64,000 nucleotides of DNA from Palsa-504 sp050011155. Its GTDB lineage: Bacteria > Actinomycetota > Actinomycetes > Streptosporangiales > Streptosporangiaceae. The stretch lies in the NCBI GenBank assembly GCA_050011155.1, contig JBEKJP010000045.1, positions 29,299 to 93,298 on the forward strand, in the 5' to 3' direction. Each line of letters starts with the position of its first letter. Position 1 is the stretch's first letter. The position numbers were made by a program, and so were the translations under genes. Below, in pieces: positions 34,012 to 42,581 of the stretch. Under the pieces are notes generated by a model. The model was given only the letters and a program-made list of their open reading frames with translations, was not told the DNA's origin and searched no databases.

Positions 34012-34027
34012 GGTACGCTTGCGTACC
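34012..34027. promoter_or_regulatory. Palindromic operator candidate for the TetR/SDR promoters
   Basis: ggtacgcttgcgtacc is a perfect palindrome with 7-bp arms and a 2-base centre, 25 bases before the TetR start. A ggtacgcctg half-copy lies at 33962, close to the SDR start. This is the expected form and position of a TetR-family operator. Confidence 0.65.
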
Positions 34028-34051
34028 AGGCAAACGTTACGCGGGAGTAAT

Positions 34052-34672
34052 ATGGTCCGCAAGCCCGGGAACGAGGCGGAAAACCAAGACTTCCGGCGGC
34101 GGCTGCTCGAGGGCATGGCCGCCGCCGTCCGCGAGCGCGGTTTCCGCGACGCCACCGTAGCCGACGTGGTGCGGCACGCCCGGACCTCGCGCCGCACCTT
34201 CTACCAGCACTTCCCGGACAAGCAGGCCTGCTACATCGCGCTGCTGCAAGAGGCCAACGCGGCCATGGTCCGGCAGATCGCGGCCGCGGTCGACCGGCGC
34301 GCGCCGTGGGATGAGCAGATCCGGCAGGCCGTCGAGGCGTGGATCGCGGTGGCGCAGTCCGACCTGGCCCTCACGCTGAGCTGGATCAGGGACCTGCCCG
34401 CGCTCGGCGCGGACGCCCGCCACCTGCAGCGGGAGTGGCTCGAGGCGTTCATCGTGCTGATCGAGGACCTGGCGGCCGGCCCGCGACTGCGCGCCGCGGG
34501 CGTCGCCCCGCCCTCCCGCCAGCTCATGATCATGCTGCTCGGCGGCCTGCGCGAGCTCATCGCCGCCACCGGCGAGGACGGCGGCGACATCGGCGGCATC
34601 ACCGAGGTGGCCGTCCAGGCCACCCAGGCCCTGCTCGGCCCGCGCGTGACACCGGAAGTTACTTACTGGTAA
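34052..34672 (+). CDS. TetR-family regulator of the SDR/monooxygenase pair
   Basis: 206 residues from ATG 34052, with gggag 5 bases upstream. HTH residues about 20-65: RERGFRDATVADVVRHARTS, RRTFYQHFPDKQACYIALL. A helical ligand-binding domain follows. It is divergent from the SDR and Baeyer-Villiger genes with a palindrome between them, so it probably represses both directions. The longer in-frame extension reaching back to 33512 is antisense to the SDR gene and is not used. Confidence 0.9.
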   Translation: MVRKPGNEAENQDFRRRLLEGMAAAVRERGFRDATVADVVRHARTSRRTFYQHFPDKQACYIALLQEANAAMVRQIAAAVDRRAPWDEQIRQAVEAWIAVAQSDLALTLSWIRDLPALGADARHLQREWLEAFIVLIEDLAAGPRLRAAGVAPPSRQLMIMLLGGLRELIAATGEDGGDIGGITEVAVQATQALLGPRVTPEVTYW

Positions 34673-34724
34673 CGTATGGTCCGGTCATAGCACGGGGGCA
34701 GAACCGGCGTCCGGGCGGTGAACG

Positions 34725-36026
34725 ATGGTGCTAGAGCTCTCGGGGACCAGGTCAGAGGCGGCTGCGGCGTTTTCCGCCGAGACCGCGGCCGTGGTCGGGT
34801 CCAGCCTCGGCGGTGCCATCCCGGAGATGATCGAGGCCATCGGGCGGGCCGTCCCCGAGTACGCGAGCCCCGATGCCGTGGGCCCCGATGCCGTGGGCCC
34901 CGATGCCGTGGGCAGGGCCAGGCCCGGCTACCAGCAGCGCCTGGCCGACGCGGTCACCGGGGCCGTGGCCAGCTTCATCGCCCACGTCGCGCAGCCGGAC
35001 CGCTCGATGGAACCCGTCCTGGAGGAATTCCGGGTCATCGGCGGGACGGCGGCCCGCGAAGGCCGGACCCTCGACGGCCTGCAGGACGCGCTGCGCCTCG
35101 GCGCGCGCGTGGCCTGGCGCTGGCTGTGCGAGGCCGGCGCCGGCCTCGACCGGCGCGAGCTCAGCCGCGTCGGCGAGGCCGTCTTCGGCTACCTGGACGA
35201 ACTAGCCGCCGCCTGCGCCCGCGGCTACGCCGAAGCCCGCGCCCAGACCGTCGGCGACCACCAGCGCCACCTCCTCGAACTGATCCTGGCCGACCCGCCC
35301 CCTCACCCCGGCCAGCTAACCGCCGCCGCCCGCGCCGCTCACTGGCTCCTCCCCACCCAAGTCGCCCTAGCCGTGGTCGGCCCGGGGCCGGACACCCCGC
35401 TACTGCCGCCGGGTGTGCTCGTGGACTGGACCGCGGCCGACCCGTGCCTGCTGATCCCGGACCCGGACGGCCCGGGACGGCAGGCGGCCGTCGACCGCGC
35501 GCTCCGCGGCCGCCCCGCCGCGATCGGCCCATCGGTGCCGCTCGCCCAGGCCGCCCAGTCGCTCCGCTGGGCCCGCCACGCCCGCTCCCTGGCCCAGTCC
35601 GGCGTCATCCTCGGTGCCTGCGCGCCCGCCGGCAGCGGCTCGTCCGTGACGGGCCCCGCCGCGAGCGATCCCGCCGCCAGCGGCCCCATCCGCTGCGACC
35701 AGCACCTGTCCACCCTGCTGATCCTGGCCGACGAAGCCCTGGCCGCCGCGCTGAGCCGCCGCCGCCTCGCCCCGCTCGACGGGCTGCGCCCCACCCAGCG
35801 CGACCGTATCGCCGAGACCCTGCTGGCCTGGCTGCAACTCGGCGAGAACGCCGCCGAAGTCGCGCAGCGCATCCACGTCCACCCGCAGACCGTCAGGTAC
35901 CGCCTCCGCCAGATCCAGGACCTGTTCGGCGACCAGCTCCGCGACCCCGACTGCCGCTTCGAGCTCCAGCTAGCCCTCCGCATCCGCGCCCTGACCCCCC
36001 ACCGACCCCGCCCCGCCCCCAGCTAG
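34725..36026 (+). CDS. PucR-family transcriptional regulator
   Basis: 433 residues. The C-terminal 60 residues carry the PucR HTH (ENAAEVAQRIHVHPQTVRYR, near residues 375-395). The N-terminal half contains an Ala-rich helical sensor domain (TLDGLQDALRLGARVAWRWL, residues about 115-135). A five-residue repeat PDAVG occurs three times near residues 50-63, encoded by 15-bp units at 34872-34913, and may vary in copy number. Such proteins often activate adjacent catabolic or stress genes, but no clear target lies next to it. It is downstream of the TetR gene by 52 bases on the same strand. Confidence 0.88.
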   Translation: MVLELSGTRSEAAAAFSAETAAVVGSSLGGAIPEMIEAIGRAVPEYASPDAVGPDAVGPDAVGRARPGYQQRLADAVTGAVASFIAHVAQPDRSMEPVLEEFRVIGGTAAREGRTLDGLQDALRLGARVAWRWLCEAGAGLDRRELSRVGEAVFGYLDELAAACARGYAEARAQTVGDHQRHLLELILADPPPHPGQLTAAARAAHWLLPTQVALAVVGPGPDTPLLPPGVLVDWTAADPCLLIPDPDGPGRQAAVDRALRGRPAAIGPSVPLAQAAQSLRWARHARSLAQSGVILGACAPAGSGSSVTGPAASDPAASGPIRCDQHLSTLLILADEALAAALSRRRLAPLDGLRPTQRDRIAETLLAWLQLGENAAEVAQRIHVHPQTVRYRLRQIQDLFGDQLRDPDCRFELQLALRIRALTPHRPRPAPS

Positions 36027-36464
36027 GCTCGCGACCCCCGCCCCACCGCTTAGCGGGTGGATTCGGGTTATGGGGTGTTTTCGGTACCCCCTGGGCACCC
36101 AAATCCACCCGATAACCCGAATCCACCCCGTTGTCGTTCGCGCTGACGTAGCACAAGTCACAGAAGTCACGCGAGCCGCTCCTGCCACTCCCCGTCGAGC
36201 TACGCCCCCCGCATGCCGCCCAGCCGAGTTGATCATGGACGGCCCCGGCCCCGGCCCCGGCCCCGGGTATGAAACCGGGCCTCAGGGGTCACGGGGACAT
36301 CGCGCATAACAAAGCCGGCCACCCGCAGAGCGACACGGCGGAGGTCGTCCGAGGGTGGCCGGAGCCGTGGCGGGCCGGACGCGTTCGCGTCCGCCACGCC
36401 GCAACAGCCGCTTACAGAAGACCGGGCCGAGGTGCAGGCGGTCTGGTGATCATGTGGTGGCCGT
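36027..36464. other. Intergenic region with a large inverted repeat
   Basis: 438 bases, no supported gene. It contains the inverted repeat 36055-36128 and a run of ggcccc units at 36241-36265. The 3' part should carry the promoter of the ankyrin gene. Confidence 0.6.
36055..36128. repeat. Inverted repeat with 17-bp perfect arms and a nested hairpin
   Basis: gggtggattcgggttat (36055-36071) and ataacccgaatccaccc (36112-36128) pair perfectly. Between them ggggt and tacccc make a smaller stem, and an extra aatccaccc copy occurs at 36102. It follows the PucR stop by 28 bases and might serve as its terminator, but the size and internal repeat look more like a palindromic repeat element. Confidence 0.75.
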
Positions 36465-37565
36465 GTGGAGACTGATGCAGTCGTTTTATATGAGGTGTCG
36501 CGCACGACAGCCTCCGTACGGCATGCTGCTGAGGTGGACTCACTCCGGGACCGAGTGCGTGCCTATGTCTTGCGGACGCACGCTGCCTCAGCTCAGGTCA
36601 GTCACGATCAGTGGCGGCGCCAGCAGCCGGGGTGGGAGCGGCGCTGGGAGGCGCCGGGCCCGGCCTGGATACGCGACGGCATCTTCGCCATCCTGGACCG
36701 GCACGGCGTGCTCGACCCCGCCGCGCCGGGCCGGTTCGCCGACATCGGCGCCCGCGAGCCACTGCAAGACTGGGGCGGTCAGGTGCTCGCGGGGGCCGTC
36801 GCGGCCGGGCGCGGCACCCAGGTCGTCATCGGCTCCGGCGGCGATCAGGCCCAGCCGCGCGACGGCGCGGACTTCGTCCGCCTAGTGATCCCGTTCGCCG
36901 AGGTGACCGGGGGTGACTGGCAGCCGGCCGGGCTGCGGGCGAGCCAGGTGACGCCGCCCGGCGCCGGCAGCCGGGTGCTGGTCGACTTCGTGCACGCGGG
37001 CCAGCCCCACCGCTGGGAGCTGCGCCAGGCGCCCGAGGACGGGCTGACCCAGGCCTACCTGGACTGCGTCGCCGCCTTCGCCCGCGACCACCTGCCGGGG
37101 GAGTTCGTCATCCGCGAGCCTGGCTCGGGCGAGACGTTCGTTACCTACGTGCCGGGGCCGCCGGCGGCCGAGATCCGGGCGCTCCTGCGCCGCTGGCCCA
37201 CGGCCGCGCAGCTGGTCGCCATGGTCCGCCACGACGCGGCCGGGACCTGGGGAGAACGCGGCGGGAACCGGATCTTCATCGCCGGGCGGCGACTGGGCCT
37301 GGGCGCGCCGGACTACGACGCCCCGGCGCCGGACGGCGCCCGGCCGCTGCACGAGGCGGCCCGGCTCGGCCAGGCGGCCGCGGTCCGGTACATGCTCCGC
37401 GGCGGCGCCGACCCGCGGCTGCGGGACGGCGCCGGGCGCCAGGCCATCGACCTGGCCGCCGAACCCGCCCTCCGCGACTTCATCGCCTCCTGGACCGAGC
37501 GCATGCCCGGCCCAGCGTCGGGACCCAGAGAAGGGGGCGGCGATGGCGCCGCGCGTGGACAGTGA
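36465..37565 (+). CDS. Ankyrin-repeat protein of unknown function
   Basis: 366 residues from GTG 36465; an in-frame start nearer residue 50 is also possible. The C-terminal part (residues about 287-335) contains ankyrin-type units (ARPLHEAARLGQAAAVRYML, RGGADPRLRDGAGRQAIDLA). The first 280 residues are not recognised; they include FVRLVIPFAEVTGGDW and SRVLVDFVHAGQPHRWELR, which suggest a beta-rich domain. The 3' end overlaps the next gene by 23 bases, so the two are coupled. Ankyrins usually mediate protein contact; the partner could be the barrel protein downstream. Confidence 0.65.
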   Translation: METDAVVLYEVSRTTASVRHAAEVDSLRDRVRAYVLRTHAASAQVSHDQWRRQQPGWERRWEAPGPAWIRDGIFAILDRHGVLDPAAPGRFADIGAREPLQDWGGQVLAGAVAAGRGTQVVIGSGGDQAQPRDGADFVRLVIPFAEVTGGDWQPAGLRASQVTPPGAGSRVLVDFVHAGQPHRWELRQAPEDGLTQAYLDCVAAFARDHLPGEFVIREPGSGETFVTYVPGPPAAEIRALLRRWPTAAQLVAMVRHDAAGTWGERGGNRIFIAGRRLGLGAPDYDAPAPDGARPLHEAARLGQAAAVRYMLRGGADPRLRDGAGRQAIDLAAEPALRDFIASWTERMPGPASGPREGGGDGAARGQ

Positions 37566-38601
37566 GCTGCTGCTCGTGGGAAGCTTGCCCGCCGACTCGG
37601 CCGATTCGGCGCTGCGGGCCGCCGCCGGTTTCTACGAAGGACTCGTGTTCGCGCTGCCGGATGGGGAAACCGGGCCTCGTTCGGCCTGGGTCGGTTATGA
37701 ACGGGAACGGCTGGTGCGGCCGCACCCTGATGTGGTCGTGACCCAGGAGACCGCGTCGCCGACCGGGATCCCGCGGCACGCCTACGAGACCCCGGTGTTC
37801 GGCATCCGGGCCGGCGTCACCGAACTGCACTGGGACACCTGGCCGCGGATCGACGACGCGATCGCCGGCTATCAGGTGTTCACGGCGCTGCGGGCCGAGG
37901 GGGTGATCCCGGCCGGGATCAGGTTCCAGGTCGGCCTCCCGTTCCCGTCCAGCGCGCTGAGCGGCTTCAAAGCCGACATCGAGGCCGACTACCCGGTCGC
38001 GGCGCGGGCGTACGAGGACCTGGTGGCGCGCGAACTGGCCCGGCTGACCGCCGCCATCCCGCCGGAAGAACTGGCCATCCAGTGGGACCTGGCCTACGAG
38101 ACCCAGGACATCGAGCGGGTGCTGGCCTGGATGCCGGAAGGCGCCTGGGAGCGCTTCGCCGGCCCGGTCACCCGGCTCACCCGGCTGATCCCGGCCGAGG
38201 TACTGGTCGGCTACCACCTGTGCTACGGGACCTTCCCCGAGTGGCCGATGTACGAGGCGCGCGACATGGGCCTGCTGGTGCGCATGGCCAACTTCGCGGT
38301 GGCGAATTCCGGTCGCGCCGTGGACTGGCTGCACCTGGCCGGCCCGCGGTACCTGCGCAGCGAGGACCGGAGCTTCTTCCGGCCGCTGGCCGACCTGGAG
38401 CCGGGCGACGCCCGGGTCTTCCTCGGCATCGTGCTGCCCATCGACGGGGCGGCCGGGCTGCGCCGCCGGGCGGACACCGCCGCCCGCTACCTGGAGAACT
38501 TCGGTGTGGCGATGTACTGCGGGTTCGGCCGGCAGCCAGGCGCGGACGGCACCGAGACCATGCGCGAGCACGCCCGCGTGGTCCGCGCGGTCCGGAGCTA
38601 A
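37543..38601 (+). CDS. MetE/UROD-like TIM-barrel protein
   Basis: 352 residues. The layout LLLVGSLPADSADSALRAAA, GETGPRSAWVGYERERL, FQVGLPFPSSALSGF, IQWDLAYETQDIERVLAWMP, GYHLCYGTFPEWPMYEARDM, DWLHLAGPRYLRSEDRSFF is that of the UROD/MetE-like superfamily. A His-x-Cys pair (HLC) lies where MetE binds zinc. Full MetE is about 750 residues, so this is a single-barrel member, possibly a C1-transfer or demethylation enzyme. Function unproven. It overlaps the ankyrin gene and converges on the LacI gene with 15 bases between. Confidence 0.7.
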   Translation: MAPRVDSELLLVGSLPADSADSALRAAAGFYEGLVFALPDGETGPRSAWVGYERERLVRPHPDVVVTQETASPTGIPRHAYETPVFGIRAGVTELHWDTWPRIDDAIAGYQVFTALRAEGVIPAGIRFQVGLPFPSSALSGFKADIEADYPVAARAYEDLVARELARLTAAIPPEELAIQWDLAYETQDIERVLAWMPEGAWERFAGPVTRLTRLIPAEVLVGYHLCYGTFPEWPMYEARDMGLLVRMANFAVANSGRAVDWLHLAGPRYLRSEDRSFFRPLADLEPGDARVFLGIVLPIDGAAGLRRRADTAARYLENFGVAMYCGFGRQPGADGTETMREHARVVRAVRS

Positions 38602-38616
38602 CAGGAAAGCCAGGGG

Positions 38617-39648
38617 CTAAGCCGAAGGAGGGCTCGCCACCGACCGGCGCGGCACCAGTTTCATCGGCTCCCGGATCATCACATCCCCGGCCGGCTGCCG
38701 TTCGATCCTGGCGATCAGCTGGTCCACGGCCGCGCCGCCGAGCTCGGCCAGCGGCATGGCCACGCTGGTCACCGGGACCTCGAGGAAGGCCAGGCACTCG
38801 TCCTCGTCGAAGCTCACGACCGACATCTGCCCGGGGACCGCGACGCCGGCCGACCGCAGCGCCGCCACCACCCCGAACAGCTGGTTGAGGCTGCCGACAC
38901 CGCAGGCGGTCGGCCGCGGTTCCTGGCGCAGGATCCGCGTCATGGCGTCCCAGCCGCCCTCCTCGGTCACGGCCGCGTGCCGCACTGTCAGCCGGAGACC
39001 AAGCCCGGCGCCGAGCCGGCGGGCCGCGCTCACCCGGCGGTGGACGGTGTCCACGTCGGGCGCCCCGTCGATGAGCGCCACGCGACGGTGGCCGAACCCG
39101 GCGGTGTGCTCCAGGAACAGCCGCACCGCGCCCGGCTCGTCCATGACCACGTCGTGCCCGTGGTCGGGCCCGCGCCGGTTCACGTACACGTGCGGTACCC
39201 CGGGCACACCCGAGGCGTGCGAGGCGTTCCGCAGCGTGGTGGCCAGCAGCAGGCCGTCGGCCCGGCTCTCCTCGACCAGGTAGCGATAAGTGCCGGGCGG
39301 CTTGGCGTCCTCCCCGGGCTCCTCCATGATCATGACCACGTAGCCGCGGTCGCCCGCCCGTTGCAGCGCGCCTCGCTGCAGCCGCACCCAGATGGGGTTA
39401 CGCAGCAGCGGGATAACGAACGCGATGGCGCCGGTGTGGCGCCGTTTAAGTGCCCGGGCCAGTGCGTTGGGCCGGTAGCCCTGCTGACGGGCCGTGCTCA
39501 GGATCCGGCGGTAGACCTCGGGCCTGACCGACTGCGCGGGGTCGCCGTTGAGCACCCGGGACACGGTGGACACGTGCACGCCGACCGCCTGGGCGATGTC
39601 GATCAGGCGAGGGCCCCGCGGCCGCTCGGGCTGCCCGTCATCAGGCAT
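38617..39648 (-). CDS. LacI-family regulator, last gene of the peptide-type ABC operon
   Basis: 343 residues from ATG 39648; in-frame upstream codons overlap the ABC ATPase. HTH residues 15-40: RLIDIAQAVGVHVSTVSRVL. A periplasmic-binding-protein-like sensor domain follows (TGAIAFVIPLLRNPIWVRLQ, ADGLLLATTLRN). The start overlaps the stop of the upstream ATPase by 8 bases, so repressor synthesis is coupled to the transporter; this gives feedback. LacI proteins are usually sugar sensors, so the transporter may carry an oligosaccharide or a glycosylated peptide rather than a plain peptide. Confidence 0.9.
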   Translation of the reverse strand: MPDDGQPERPRGPRLIDIAQAVGVHVSTVSRVLNGDPAQSVRPEVYRRILSTARQQGYRPNALARALKRRHTGAIAFVIPLLRNPIWVRLQRGALQRAGDRGYVVMIMEEPGEDAKPPGTYRYLVEESRADGLLLATTLRNASHASGVPGVPHVYVNRRGPDHGHDVVMDEPGAVRLFLEHTAGFGHRRVALIDGAPDVDTVHRRVSAARRLGAGLGLRLTVRHAAVTEEGGWDAMTRILRQEPRPTACGVGSLNQLFGVVAALRSAGVAVPGQMSVVSFDEDECLAFLEVPVTSVAMPLAELGGAAVDQLIARIERQPAGDVMIREPMKLVPRRSVASPPSA

Positions 39649-40681
39649 TCCGCTCGTTCTCGTTCGGCGCTGCGGAGGAAGGGGCCGGAGTGAAGGCAAA
39701 GTGGCAGGCCGCGAGGTGGCCGGGATCATCCGGGGCCGCCTCGAGGGCCGGATCTTCGGCCTCGCAGCGTGGCTGCGCCATCGGGCAGCGGGTGCGGAAG
39801 CGGCACCCGGCCGGGAGGCGCAGCGGGCTCGGCGGGTCGCCCGTGATGGCGGGCTTGCGGCCGTCGTCGGCGCCCTCGGTCATCCGGGGGATCGCGTCCA
39901 GCAGGCCGCGCGTGTAGGGATGGCGGGGGGCGCTGAAGATCTGCTCGGTGGGCGCGACCTCGACGATGCGGCCCAGGTACATGACCGCCACCCGGTCGCA
40001 CAGGTGCCGCACCACGGCCAGGTTGTGCGAGATGAGCAGCAGGGTGAGCCCGAGTTCGTCGCGCAGTTGCTGGAGCAGGTTGAGGATGGTGGCCTGCACG
40101 CTGACGTCGAGGGCCGACACCGGCTCGTCGGCCACCAGGACCTCGGGCCGCAGCGCGAGCGCCCGGGCGATCGCCACCCGCTGCCGCTGCCCGCCGGAGA
40201 ACTGGCGCGGGTAGGCGGCCAGGTCCGCCTCGCCCAGGCCGACCATCGCGAGCAGTTCCTTGCTGAACTCCTCGACCTGGTTCCTGGGCACCACGTGATG
40301 CACCCGCAGCAGCTCGCGGAGCATGCCGCCCACGGTCAGGCGCGGGTTCAGCGAGGAGTATGGATCCTGGAAGACCATCTGGATGCGCCGCCGGTCCGCC
40401 CGCGACCGCGAAGCCGCCAGCACGCGGCCGTCGAAGCGGATCTGGCCGCCGTCCGGGCGCAGCAGCCCGGCCAGGGCCTGCGCGAACGTGGACTTGCCGG
40501 ACCCGGACTCACCGACCAGGGCGAGCGCCTCGCCCCGCCGGATCTCCAGGTCGACGCCGTCGACCGCGTGCAGCAGGCGCTGCTCGCCGTGCAGCCGGGC
40601 GGCCAGCCGCGAGCCGACCGCGAACGTCACCGAGACCCCGCGCGCCGAGATCAGCGGCTCCTCCACCGGCGTCGTGCTCAT
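39641..40681 (-). CDS. Oligopeptide/dipeptide-type ABC transporter ATPase (DppF-like)
   Basis: 346 residues from ATG 40681. Walker A GESGSGKST, signature SGGQRQRVAIARAL, Walker B VLVADEPVSALD and the switch His in LLLISHNLAVV are all present. The C-terminal oligopeptide-transporter extension with a cysteine cluster (GCRFRTRCPMAQPRCE) is present; such clusters can bind iron-sulfur or zinc in related proteins. ATGA overlap with the previous ATPase. One of the two ATPases of a five-part importer. Confidence 0.93.
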   Translation of the reverse strand: MSTTPVEEPLISARGVSVTFAVGSRLAARLHGEQRLLHAVDGVDLEIRRGEALALVGESGSGKSTFAQALAGLLRPDGGQIRFDGRVLAASRSRADRRRIQMVFQDPYSSLNPRLTVGGMLRELLRVHHVVPRNQVEEFSKELLAMVGLGEADLAAYPRQFSGGQRQRVAIARALALRPEVLVADEPVSALDVSVQATILNLLQQLRDELGLTLLLISHNLAVVRHLCDRVAVMYLGRIVEVAPTEQIFSAPRHPYTRGLLDAIPRMTEGADDGRKPAITGDPPSPLRLPAGCRFRTRCPMAQPRCEAEDPALEAAPDDPGHLAACHFAFTPAPSSAAPNENERNA

Positions 40682-41694
40682 GGCTGGCTCCGGTCCGCCG
40701 CGATGGCCTCCAGCGTGCGCTCGTAGTGCAGGCAGGCGGTGGCCCGCCCGCTGGGCAGCACCCGCAGCGGCGTCTCGGTGGTACGGCAGTCGTCCTCGGC
40801 GAAGGCGCACCGCGGATGGAACCGGCACCCGGACGGCGGGCTGACCAGGCTGGGCGGCGAGCCGGGGATGGGCACCAGCGACTCCCTCACGTACTCGAAA
40901 TCGGGCGCCGAACGCACCAGGCCGAGCGTGTACGGATGCCGGGGCTCGAGCAGCACCTCGCGGACCTCCCCCCGCTCGACCAGTTGCCCGCCGTACATGA
41001 CGGCCACGTCCTGGCAGACCTGCGCCACCACCGGCAGGTCGTGCGTGACGAACACCAAAGACACCCCCGACTCGCGGCACAGCCGGGTCAGCAGCCGCAG
41101 GATCTGGTCCTGGATGGTCACGTCCAGCGCGGTGGTCGGCTCGTCGCACAGGATGATTTCCGGGTCGCAGGACAGCGCGATCGCGATCATCACGCGCTGC
41201 CGCATGCCGCCGGAGAATTCGTGCGGATAGGCCCGGAACCGGCGCTCCGGGTCGGGGATGCCCACCCGGCGCATCAGCTCGAGCGCCCGCTCGGCCGCCC
41301 GGGCCCGGCTCAGGCCCATATGCACCCGGGGTCCCTCGGCGATCTGCTGCCCCACCCGCATGACCGGGTTGAGCGCGCTCATCGGTTCCTGGAAGATCAT
41401 GGCCATCTTCGGCCCGCGCAGCCGGTTGACCTCCGACCCGCGCAGTTTGAGCAGGTCCACGCCGTCCAGCCGGATCTCGCCCGAGGTGACCTGGGCCTCG
41501 GCCGGCAGCACGCCGAGGATGGCGCGCAGCGTCATGCTCTTGCCCGAGCCGGACTCGCCGACCAGGCCGAGAGCCCCGCCCCGGCGCACGCCGAACGACA
41601 CCCCGTCGACGGCCCGGACGATGCCGCGGCGGCTCGCGATCCGCACGCGCAGGTCGCTGACCTCGAGAATCATCGGTGTATCCACGCCGCTCAC
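40678..41694 (-). CDS. Oligopeptide/dipeptide-type ABC transporter ATPase (DppD-like)
   Basis: 338 residues from a GTG in a GTGA overlap with the permease stop. Walker A GESGSGKSMT, signature SGGMRQRVMIAIAL, Walker B IILCDEPTTALDVT, and FVTHDLPVV. The C-terminal cysteine-containing extension (GCRFHPRCAFAEDDC) is typical of the Dpp/Opp family. It pairs with the DppF-like subunit. Confidence 0.93.
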   Translation of the reverse strand: MSGVDTPMILEVSDLRVRIASRRGIVRAVDGVSFGVRRGGALGLVGESGSGKSMTLRAILGVLPAEAQVTSGEIRLDGVDLLKLRGSEVNRLRGPKMAMIFQEPMSALNPVMRVGQQIAEGPRVHMGLSRARAAERALELMRRVGIPDPERRFRAYPHEFSGGMRQRVMIAIALSCDPEIILCDEPTTALDVTIQDQILRLLTRLCRESGVSLVFVTHDLPVVAQVCQDVAVMYGGQLVERGEVREVLLEPRHPYTLGLVRSAPDFEYVRESLVPIPGSPPSLVSPPSGCRFHPRCAFAEDDCRTTETPLRVLPSGRATACLHYERTLEAIAADRSQP

Positions 41695-42581
41695 CGGCCC
41701 GGCCGCAGCAGATCAGCCAGCCCGTCGCCCACCAGCGACAACCCGAGCCCGACCACCACCACGACCAGGCCAGGAATAGTGGTCAGCTGCCAGTGAGTAG
41801 ACAGGAAGTTCTGCCCGTCGTTGATCATCGACCCGAGATCCGCCGTGGGCGGCGGGATGCCCAGGCCGAGATACCCCAGCGTCACGATGGCCAAGATGTC
41901 CTGGACGATGTCGGACATGGCGTAGATGAACGCCTGGGTGATCACGTTGGGCAGCAGGTGCCGGCTCATGATGCGCAGGTCGGAAAGCCCGCCCGAACGG
42001 GCGGCGGTCACGTAGTCCTGCCGCTTGGCCACCAGGATCTCACCGCGGATGATCCGCGCGTAGGCCACCCAGCCCACCGCCGTGATCGCGATGTAGATGC
42101 TGCGCTCGCCCGGGCCGAGCACGAAGACCAGGGCGATGACGAGCACGTAGAACGGGAACGCGACCACGATGTCGACCAGCCGCATGATGATGGCGTCCAC
42201 CCAGCCGCCGAAGTACCCGGCCAGCGTGCCGAGCACGGTGCCGAGCACGAACGGGAACAGCACCGCGATGAACGCGATCCGCAGGTCGAGCCGCAGCCCG
42301 TAGAGCAGCCGGGTGAACGTGTCCCGGCCCAGTTGGTCGGTGCCGAGCAGGTGCTTGCCACTCGGTCCCAGCAGTGACGAAGTGAGGTCCTGGGCGTTGG
42401 GGTTGTACGACGTGATCACTGGCGCGAGAACGGCCATCCCGACCACGATGACCAGGACCACGATCCCGGCCATCAGGGCCGGCTGCCGGTACCAGCGGCG
42501 GTCCGCGCGGCGCTGCGCCCGCGCCGTGGCCAGCGACGGCGCGTCGGGGTCAGGGATGGGCGGGACCTCGGACGCGATCAT
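41691..42581 (-). CDS. ABC transporter permease (DppC-like)
   Basis: 296 residues, five to six membrane helices. The N-terminal ordered helix (ALMAGIVVLVIVVGMAVLAP), the GTDQLGRDTFTRLLYGLRLD segment and the EAA-type loop (AARSGGLSDLRIMSRHLLPN) are diagnostic for the DppC/OppC branch. Overlaps both neighbours by 4 bases in the operon. Confidence 0.93.
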   Translation of the reverse strand: MIASEVPPIPDPDAPSLATARAQRRADRRWYRQPALMAGIVVLVIVVGMAVLAPVITSYNPNAQDLTSSLLGPSGKHLLGTDQLGRDTFTRLLYGLRLDLRIAFIAVLFPFVLGTVLGTLAGYFGGWVDAIIMRLVDIVVAFPFYVLVIALVFVLGPGERSIYIAITAVGWVAYARIIRGEILVAKRQDYVTAARSGGLSDLRIMSRHLLPNVITQAFIYAMSDIVQDILAIVTLGYLGLGIPPPTADLGSMINDGQNFLSTHWQLTTIPGLVVVVVGLGLSLVGDGLADLLRPGR

